Of a stretch of DNA of 64,000 nt, positions 54,175 to 64,000 are shown piece by piece. Under the pieces are notes generated by a model. That model was not told the origin of the DNA. It made no database searches and was given only the letters and a program-made list of their open reading frames with translations. Numbering within the stretch: position 1 is the stretch's first letter; every line of letters begins with the position of its first letter. Both the position numbers and the translations under genes were made by a program. This DNA is from Coleophoma eucalyptorum (taxonomy: Eukaryota; Ascomycota; Leotiomycetes; Helotiales; Dermateaceae), in the NCBI GenBank assembly GCA_026120035.1, contig JALRME010000023.1:124001-188000 (forward strand), written 5' to 3'.

Positions 54175-56191
54175 CTATGGGCTTCTCTCCCCATTTCTAT
54201 TATCAGACAACTCAAAGTACGTGGTATCATCGCCATGAAGCTCATGCCTCGCTTCTGGTTCCACCGTCTCAGCACTCATTGGCGTTGTAGGCATCTCACT
54301 GGGAACCGCTGCAGGGACCTCGACCAGCTGACTTTTCCGCAACCCATCCTCCGTCAATGCGCCTCCAGTGTCCATCTCTGGTTTGTCCGGTATAGATACT
54401 GCTGCTGCTGCCACTGCCATTGCCTTCAACTGCTTGTTTCGGCGTCTAACGAATAGATATGCGCCGCCTACGAGTATTATCGCGAAAATTATAACACCGA
54501 CGGCAATTCCAGCTTTTGCGCCAGTGCTGAGTCCTGTTTTCTTTATTGTCGGTGTTGTGAGAGAATCAATGGCCACCAGATCTTCGGGATTGTCCTCTAG
54601 GAATACGCATTGAGATACCGTGAAATTCTGGCGTTCGTAATCTGCAATAACATATCTGGGACGGGTCAGCAAGTTTATCTAAGATCCTGGACATGTTAGG
54701 ATATACTCACGCCTCCTGTAAAAATGTCCTTCCAAGTGTGTACTGCGATTCATTGTCTGCTCTCCTCAAAGGGAAGTAGTTTGTTGTGGAGTTATATATC
54801 GGATACTCCGCTTGAAGATCAAATGCACCATATGGCAATGCTATCTCAATACTTTGCCCCGATCCTGTATCGTCCGCCGAATTTCCAAGCTTGAAAGTCA
54901 GGATCGGATTGATGGCAGTCAGATTTGCATGTATGGTATCGTTGACGAGATACCGATCGGTGTGAGGGTCGTATTCGAGTCCAAAGACTGTTTCGAAAAT
55001 AGTGCAGGCAGACGGAGGTAGCCAGATCTCAGGAACCGTTGAGTCGATGACTGTAAGAATTCCAGATTGGAGAAGAGATGCGACGCCCTGCAAAGTGTTT
55101 GATGCTGTGATTGATTGCAACCCGAGTGTCAGTGGCTTGGAATCATCTGAACTGAATGAGAATGTCATATTATTTGGAGTAAACCGAGACGCATCATAGC
55201 CACCAAGTGTCAAGCTTCCTGGTACCTGTTTCAGACGATACTTGGCTCCAGCTGTGTAGGCCCAGGATAAGCTAGGAATATAACTCTCGTTCTTGAGTGA
55301 CCAAAGATAACTTGGTTGAGGATTATCGAAATTGGTAAAGTTGGTAGGTCTTGGTCCTAGAGGAAACATGCCAAGGTAGAAATCTTTTGTTGCGATGCCT
55401 ACCCTTTTTATGTTAGTATGCTCAATGGCATTGGTGATAATTCTCACCTGCAACAACCTGATGCGTCAAATTCAAACCTCCGCTATTAGGAACCTGCATG
55501 CCAACGGTATCGAATCCGTATTCTCCATTTCCAGTGTACTAGTTGTTGAATTAGCACTAAAACTGTGAGGGGAGCTTGAACCTTGGCTCTTGAGACCTGT
55601 TGCTAAAAGAGCATAATCTTTTGTAACGTCGCATCTCGGCAGAGGCTTCAATGAATCAAAAAAGATTACCGATCAGTGATAAACAAGGCTTACATTTAAA
55701 TCACTATCCAGACCTAGTTCGTATAGATTTATGGCCTCCCAAGTCGAGGACTACCGGGCGGGATTAGCACCTGGAATTTCATTCTAATCAAAGGCTAAAA
55801 CATACTGCATTCACCTCGAAGCCATCACTTGGAATATTGCGGAATGGTAAAGCTCCACCTGCTCGCCACAATCTTGGAGTCAGTACACCTCTTTTACGAC
55901 CTTTCGAAAGTAAAGCGTCTAGGCTCAAGAATGTTAAAATACGCAGGCTTCTAGGAGCAACTCACGCAATGTTCCGCAATCGCTTGGGTCAGTGGGCAAA
56001 CAACCCTCGGGAACTGGCACCCAGGTTTCTTGTCCGGCCGTCGTAATCAAGACGTGGAAAACTTGTGCCGGAGTCCCAACTGTTATTACAAACGTTGACC
56101 ATGGCCCATCATTGCCTTCAAATTCCTGGCTAGGTGCAAAAGATATAGGAGCCGGTACTGTAGTCGCACGAGCCTGCAATGCCATAGCCAT
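54175..56191 (-). CDS. Membrane-anchored aspartic-protease-like (A1 fold) protein, first catalytic Asp missing
   Basis: Six exons in minus-strand order: 56191-55966, 55858-55806, 55750-55694, 55538-55448, 55398-54711 and 54655-54175. They encode about 531 residues. The pepsin fold is clear: FVITVGTPAQVFHVLI, W-V-x-EGC, YTGNGEYGFDTVG, GIATKDFYLGMFPLG, GSLTLGGYDASRF, YTLGRTFLQEAYVIADYERQNF. The first active-site DTG is replaced by TTAGQ (residues 50-54). The second position reads IDSTVPEIWLP and keeps Asp. A single transmembrane helix (AGIAVGVIIFAIILVGGAYLF) and a basic-then-acidic cytoplasmic tail follow. It is therefore probably catalytically dead, a surface receptor-like protein. The N-terminus (MAMALQARATT) looks like only the end of a signal peptide, so a short upstream exon may be missing. 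Intron 3 (155 bp) is unusually long. Confidence 0.82.
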
Positions 56192-56895
56192 GATGTGCTC
56201 TAGAAGCCTAGCTATTCATGTGTTTTGAACAAAAGGTACATCACTTCACTTTTCTTGTTGATGCCGGGCGGGTTCCAAACAAAAGAAAAAGATGGGTGTT
56301 GCGATAGGCTTCTGGTCTATCTTTTGACGCGGCGCAGTCTTTGCAGCTCGCACTCGATGCTTATTTTTCGAACCCTGTTACCTGGTTTGGTTGCAACCCA
56401 TGAGCCATTCACGACTTCCCAGTGGTTTAGCCTCACGTTTATGCATATTAAACGATGCACCTCTGTACGGACGAATATCTTGAAGCGGAAAGCTTGTGTT
56501 AAACGGTTCCTCCGACGCCCGTTAAGACAGGGTTGCTGCAGATCGGATAATCGTGTGGCTTGAACTTCCTGTGATATATTTGGGGTCCAGGTGCTGTCGT
56601 TGGTTCACGATCGCAATTCCAGCCTAAATCATGTCCAAGAAAGGTGTCGATATCCGAGCTGAATGGCAGTGCTGACGGGATCAGGGCCTGCAGGTGTGAG
56701 GTGCGATGAACAGCTCATAGGCTAAGCTGCGATAGAGCCTCACTGTAGTGTAGGTAAGTGGTCCCGAGTCGGTACGTGACAGTCGCTTCCACAATACTTA
56801 TATGAAGGCTACAAAGGCTTGGATGTTTTCCTGGCATAGCTTCGTACCTTATACCACTAATTATTCGGGCTGAGGCTCTATTGAATATTTTGAAA
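56192..56895. promoter_or_regulatory. Divergent promoter, aspartic-protease-like / wall protein
   Basis: About 700 bp between divergent starts. No recognisable gene; no specific sites claimed. A missing signal-peptide exon of the minus-strand gene could lie here, but I could not identify one. Confidence 0.35.
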
Positions 56896-59043
56896 ATGGC
56901 GATAGTCCACTCGTTTAAGATCTGGTCGTTTCTGTCCCTTATTGGGAATTTAGAGCTGGTTCATGGACGAGGTAAGCCTTGTGCTTGCGGATTTGGTGCT
57001 CGATACTTACAAGTACTATAGTAGCAAGCTATGGAAACTCCTCCTCCGTTGCGACAGTCACCCAGAGCCCGTTTCAGTACTGTGGCTGCGAATTTTCTGT
57101 TGATACTACTGGGATGCTCTGGTGGGATATAATCTATCCTCTTGATGGGCCTACAGTGGTCTATACGGTAATTGAAGGAACAAATTCGACCATTGGATCG
57201 CATACAGTACCATCCAGCACCACTGCTGTCTTGGCCCAGTCTATCTACAGCAGTCTATACCCTTACCTGGCAGAAGGAGATTTGGATGTGTTCACCGTGA
57301 ATACTTCATCGTATGTCCTTTTATCTTATTTTTCAGCTTCAGAATGCCAAGCTGACCAAGAGCAGAGTAACGTTGACGCAAGAGATTGTATTTAATGATG
57401 TTCAATTCAGTACGCTTGACACGTGGACGACATTTTCAACTGGTGGAACATTGACTTCAGAATGTGTCTTTGCGACGTCTTTTCCTAGTGTTTCAGTTCC
57501 ATACGCATACACTTACTATGGAGTTTCCTCAGTGGCATGGAATCATACGGATCCGAGCCAGGATAGCAATGATTTAGACTCTGAGTTTGACCCATATGCT
57601 ATAGCAGCAGTTGAATCTTATTTTGCTTCAATCGTCGGGGCACAAAATTGCTCGGCGATTGCAATTGGCGGCATTGCAGGCTTAAAAGTTGGCGTTTCGC
57701 TTCTCACGAATCCTTCCACCGTATACCAGACGCCAATAGCTACTACTACGTCCAGTGTTCACTCGTCAACTTCGTCGACTTTGACTACTAGTAAATCATC
57801 TGCTTCACCTGCCAAAAGCCCAACCACTACTCAGCCGCCTGCTACATCGACGCCTGCCTACACAAGCCCGGAAGCCGACCAAACTGCCACGAGTACAACT
57901 GGGAACAATGGTCAGGGAGGAAGTCAGGGAGCTAGTAGCCAGGCGACCGCCGCATCTTCACCAAGTGGGAATGGAAACGGAGGCCAGGGTGGTGGGTCAG
58001 GAAGCGAAGTTCAAACAAACACTATCCCTTCATCCAGCGAAGGTTCTGGGGGCTCTGATACAGGTAGCGGTGGCCAAGCTCAATCTCAACCCATAACCAC
58101 TACTGAGCAAATTGGCTCCTCAACCTACACCATCGTCGTCCTACCCTCCTCCTCTGGCTATGTCGTCGGAGGTAATACTGTCTCAGCTGGAGGCTCTGCA
58201 GCAACCGTCGGGGGTGCCACCGTCACAGCTGATTCAGGTGGTCTTGGTGTCTACACTACTTCAACGGGGACAGAGGCATCAAGTGCAGTGGTCAAGTCAT
58301 ACGTAGTACCTGCGACGGGAACCCCGGACACGACTTTTGCTACGAATACAATCTTGAGTGGAGCAGATATTGCAGTTCCTACTAGCCCGAATGTGGTAAT
58401 TGGGTCGCAAACATACACTGCATCGACATTAGCAGGAGGTGGCATTTTGGTTGGCGGGCAAACACTGACTACTGGGGGAAATGTGGTTGTAGGCGGACAG
58501 ACCATCTCGCTTGCGTCAGGGGGAAGTGGAGTAGTAGTTGGAGGTAGTACTACGGAGGCTCTGTCAGAGTCCCAGACCCTTTCTGTATCGACATTACCAG
58601 GGGGTGGAATTGTTGTTGCTGGACAAACTTTGACAAGTGGAGGCAACGTGGTCGTAGGAGGTCAAACACTGTCGCTTGCCTCAGGAGGAAGTGCAGTGGT
58701 GATTGGAGACAGCACAACGCAGGCTTTGGTGGTGCCTACTACACCAGTAGTGGTTGTTGGGTCGCAGACATATACCGTCTCAACCTTGTCTGGAGGAGGG
58801 GTTGTTGTAGGGGGCCAGACATTATCAACAGGTGGAAATGTGGTACTTGGAGGTCAGACCGTCTCTCTGGCACCAGGTGGAAGTTCGATCGTGGTAGGCG
58901 GCACCACAACGGAAGGTTTTGTTAGTCCAACAACAAGCACTGGTATTCCAACCCAATTTACTGGTGGTGCTAAAAAGATGCTGAGTAGTATCAAGTGGGA
59001 GTTATGTTTTATCGTGCTTGCTTATGTGGTAATGTTTCAATGA
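56896..59043 (+). CDS. Repeat-rich GPI-anchored cell-wall protein
   Basis: Exons 56896-56971, 57022-57310 and 57411-59043 give about 665 residues. A signal peptide (MAIVHSFKIWSFLSLIGNLE) precedes a globular N-terminal domain with paired Cys (YCGCEF) and many N-glycosylation sites. Next is a Ser/Thr/Gly-rich linker (about residues 230-370). Three imperfect repeats of about 55-60 residues follow, built on G-Q-T-Y/L-T-x-S-T-L-x-GGG, GGQTLTTGGNVVVGGQT and SLASGGS. The C-terminus ends in a hydrophobic helix after TGGAKKMLSS, fitting a GPI signal. Removing the 100-bp second intron (GTATGT start) joins VNTSS to TLDTWTTFS and avoids a stop. Similar repeats occur in fungal wall or adhesin-like proteins; the exact function is unknown. 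Confidence 0.82.
58399..58923 (+). repeat. Coding tandem repeats of the wall protein
   Basis: Three degenerate units start near 58399, 58567 and 58756, each about 160-180 bp. A weaker fourth relative lies upstream near 58110. They code beta-strand-like VVVGGQT/SLASGGS motifs. Confidence 0.7.
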
Positions 59044-59204
59044 GATGAACGAGTATTAGCTACTTAATTATTTGACCTGCCCTCACTCAGAGATATAACC
59101 ACGATTCTATTCAAATATATGATTAATTAAGACTAAAATTGTACATGAAGTGGCAATCCTCGTGAGAGTAATAGCTGTAGTGAATTCAAAAAAAAAGTAG
59201 CAAC

Positions 59205-61252
<2,048 letters not shown>

Positions 61253-62453
61253 GGTGACTAAAAAAATTGATAAACGAAACCGTTTCTCCTGATTCAAAGA
61301 CTGATGCAAGGCAATCTGGAGTTGGATGTCCTTCATCGAGGTTAGGGATATACCATACATATTTATATCTCAATCCCACTCTGTATTTTTGCAAATTTAA
61401 ATAAACTCATACGGACGACGCCGCTACTGCCAGTCTCGGCGGTAAATGATCTACAGAGAACCCGGTATTATACTACCCACCATGCTATCCCATTGCGAAG
61501 ATTGCTTATATTCGAGGTTGGCGGAGACTAATTAGTCTGGGTTTAGCAAAAAAAGTCCTCTTTTTGTCGTAAAAACAAAATCGAAAGATATTAAAAAAAA
61601 CGGGTTATAAAGTATATACAAACACACACCTAATGTGATCTATTTTCTCTAGCTAAGATTGTCGATTTTTGGTTTGGTCTGTTCAGTTCGCTCAAAGGTG
61701 GGATGGACTGGTCTTAAGCCCACTAAGCCAGATTAAGGAACTCGAGGAGACACTATATTGAAATTTGAAGGTTCGGAGATCCGTATCTTGCTTAAACCCG
61801 GAAAGGTTCTCGGGGATCGAGAATATGTCCCTTAAAAGTCTTTACAAAGGCTTGTCTTGACGACTTTGGCTACACCTCTCGACATTAAGCTTTATTTAGA
61901 ATGCTGAGGAGACAACTGATTAAGTGCGGCAATCGTACGATAACGGTTAATTGAACTCCTGCCTCATCAAGTGTGTTCATTCACGAGCAGTCATCAAATC
62001 TATCTTTCTCATCACTCTCTGCTTCTGCATTGCCAGTATCATTGAAATTTAGATACAAGGAGACCAGTGCCGCTGACCCAGATCCTTTTTTCCTTGACCC
62101 AATCCAAGATTAGCACCTGCTTTTTGGCATCCATGATTTAGTATCATATTTCTGGCTTCTTGGGAAGGTTCCCCCAGCTCATATGCCTTTGTTTGATATT
62201 TAAGATTGCCATTCTATTCAGATTCCCGGAAACTTCATGCCAAAAAACTAAATCCCATCAACGCCCCTTGTTGCTCCGTCCAGTTGTGCTCATGGCTCTT
62301 AACTCCATACTCCGGCCCATATGCTGAATTTGTAACTATCATCGCCATAGCCAGGATGGGATCTTGTAAGTTGAGTCATAAATCCTACTAATTTAATTCT
62401 TGCAAAAATAATTGTGATGGTTGGTTTCCAACATCACGGTCATAACAGGTCGA
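61253..62453. other. Intergenic region upstream of the esterase
   Basis: About 1.2 kb, AT-rich; no recognisable gene, repeat or site. Confidence 0.5.
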
Positions 62454-64000
62454 TCAGTAAGGGATAAAATCCCATCTATTTTCACCTTGTCCAATGTCAG
62501 TATTGATAATCATGACACGTCCTTCATACTTACATAACAAATTTTCCAAATCTTTTTCGCATGAATCTGTGTTCATTTTCCAGCTGAGTTCTAATATGTC
62601 CAAGCACCTCTTTACGTTACGAATCCTAATAGATGTATATAATGTAAGTAGCAAATCTCTCACCATATTTCTATCATCTCCAAGAGCTTCACGCCCAGCG
62701 GCGAATAAGGGGGTGGTTGCCATAACCCAGGGTGATAGTCCTGGGGTCGGCGAGATCTTTTTCACGCATTGAATTATTTTCTTGACAGTATCTTGAACCT
62801 CTGGTGATGACCTGGGCAGCAAATGTACACGACGCTGAATGTGAATCAGAGCGGTGTATTGATATGCCTCATCTGAAGCCTTGAACTGTTGCATCTCCGC
62901 CGCCGTAAGAAATGTTCGCACATCAGGATGGAATCTCGAGTTGCCAATCATAGAACGAACGGAGGACTCGAGTGATGCCGCCTCCAGATCAAGATCTTGT
63001 TGCGTCAAGAGTTTATTCTCTTCAATCGACGTGTTCAGTCTGCGGCGTTCCCACGCAGCAGCACCGATTTCTTTGAACGCAGCGTTCAGAGTTCCTGAGT
63101 ACGCAGTATAAATATCCAAGTATTGGTCATCTGTCGTAGGGTTTCGAATTTCAGGCTGAGATCCAAAGGTTTCCAGCTGACCTCTTAGCAGTCCTCTGTC
63201 TGTCAAAGCAGTGAATGATTCGATGGAAGCAAACCACCTTTCTATGAGCCACTGGGGATCACTTTTGTCTATGGCCTCATTCCTGTACATATTCCGGGTT
63301 GCTATGAGTAAAGCTTTAGCGCCTTCCACATGCGCGCGCCACGAGTCTGGAGCGGCTTTGCCGGAGTGTATTTCAAAAATACATAATGTTCTTATCGTTG
63401 TCAGAGTAGCATAACCATTTGATTTTCGACCCTGCTTAAGATCGTTTTGAAGGGCTTGGAGACTTAAGGCTAACCACCTTGAAATCACGCCACCGGGTTG
63501 ATCGAAGTTCTCGGGGAAATCGTCGAGCAGTGATGACCGATGCAATTCAGATAATGCCATTGTAGCATATAACAGCGAGGGTGTCTCGAGAGCCATAGGG
63601 ACTATCATGCCACAAATTCTTTCTTGGATTCGAGGATGTGATGAGGTTGCATGTGACGCTCGGTGTATAAAGTAATAAAGTGAATGCCTTGTAGAGGGAG
63701 AGAGAAAGGACAAAGGCTCGATCCAGGTAACAATAGACGACTGTACTGGAGTTGGAGGTTGAGAAGCAGTTATAGCCAGAGGCTGAGCTTCGTACCGTGG
63801 CCCTGATATCACAATCAGCAAGTGCGTCCACCTCTCCTTCACAGTTGGTTGTCACCTTTCACATCAAGCCTGGGAGTTTTGGGGGCCGTCTCCGCTGTTA
63901 GTCTCGAATGTCGAGAAGCGCGACCACCCCATTTGAGGGTCAGGGTGTAAGTACATTCTGTTTTGGCATCATCACATCGACCACAACTAGGTTTTTTCTC
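62454..64000 (-). CDS. Zn2Cys6 transcription factor (5' end beyond window)
   Basis: The gene enters from the right edge. The exon 64000-63856 reads EKKPSCGRCDDAKTECTYTL, the second half of a zinc cluster (C-x2-C-x6-C). A 53-bp intron (63803-63855) joins VKG to PRYEAQPLA, and the second exon runs 63802-62454. The remainder is the Fungal_trans_2-type regulatory domain: YYFIHRASHATS, PMALETPSLLYATMALSELHR, SLQALQNDL, TIRTLCIFEIHSG, WRAHVEGAKALLI, ERWFASIESF, and a C-terminal region with ISPTPGLSPW. About 497 residues are visible. The first cysteine pair and the start codon are outside. Targets are unknown; the esterase is its nearest visible neighbour. Confidence 0.85.

Noticed and set aside
55539..55693. 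Extra small exon (about 21 bp) inside the third intron of the protease-like gene
   Set aside because: Skipping it gives the family-typical LDSDLN-YTGNGEYGFD junction in phase, so a single 155-bp intron is simpler.

Overview
This window comes from a filamentous ascomycete (Pezizomycotina). The genes are split by many short GT-AG introns, mostly 44-120 bp, with CTAAY-type branch sites. The families are typical of that group: Zn2Cys6 regulators, a HET-domain protein, an alpha/beta-hydrolase-NACHT NLR, fungal rhodopsin-fold (PTH11-like) receptors, a CFEM protein and a GH43 enzyme. There is little housekeeping content and there are several broken gene ends, so it reads as an accessory, fast-evolving region. 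I re-derived the splicing by hand; all exon phases given below close in frame. No tRNA, rRNA or CRISPR was seen.

1-11 kb is an aromatic/oxidative catabolism block: a Rieske oxygenase cut by the left edge, a salicylate-hydroxylase-type FAD monooxygenase, an AIF-like NAD(P)H:FAD oxidoreductase and a short-chain dehydrogenase. Decayed transporter ends (UNC93-like, sugar-transporter-like) lie among them. 11-21 kb holds a secreted GH43 glycosidase, an NLR, an amino-acid permease and a seven-exon rhodopsin-fold membrane protein.

21-28 kb looks nitrogen-related: a TamA/Dal81-like Zn2Cys6 factor, a DUF1989 (urea-carboxylase-associated) protein and a 2-oxoglutarate/Fe(II) dioxygenase. The promoters of the last two share CCGCGG and TTGCCGTGGC elements, and tandem GATA sites lie between them. 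28-33 kb has a HET protein and a second rhodopsin-fold protein. 33-41 kb has a 14-TM-type MFS pump, a Zn2Cys6 factor and a secreted GMC oxidoreductase, all on the minus strand. The factor's own promoter and the pump promoter carry copies of the same CCG-N-CGG palindrome, which suggests a small self-regulated efflux module.

41-48 kb is gene-poor, with a retroelement relic and two diverged repeats bracketing an unusual PAC1/LIS1 paralog whose expected start codon is ATA. 47-52 kb has a divergent bZIP / Zn2Cys6 pair. 52-61 kb encodes cell-surface and secreted proteins: a CFEM GPI protein, an aspartic-protease-like membrane protein lacking the first catalytic Asp, a repeat-rich GPI wall protein and a type-B carboxylesterase. 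A Zn2Cys6 factor is cut by the right edge.
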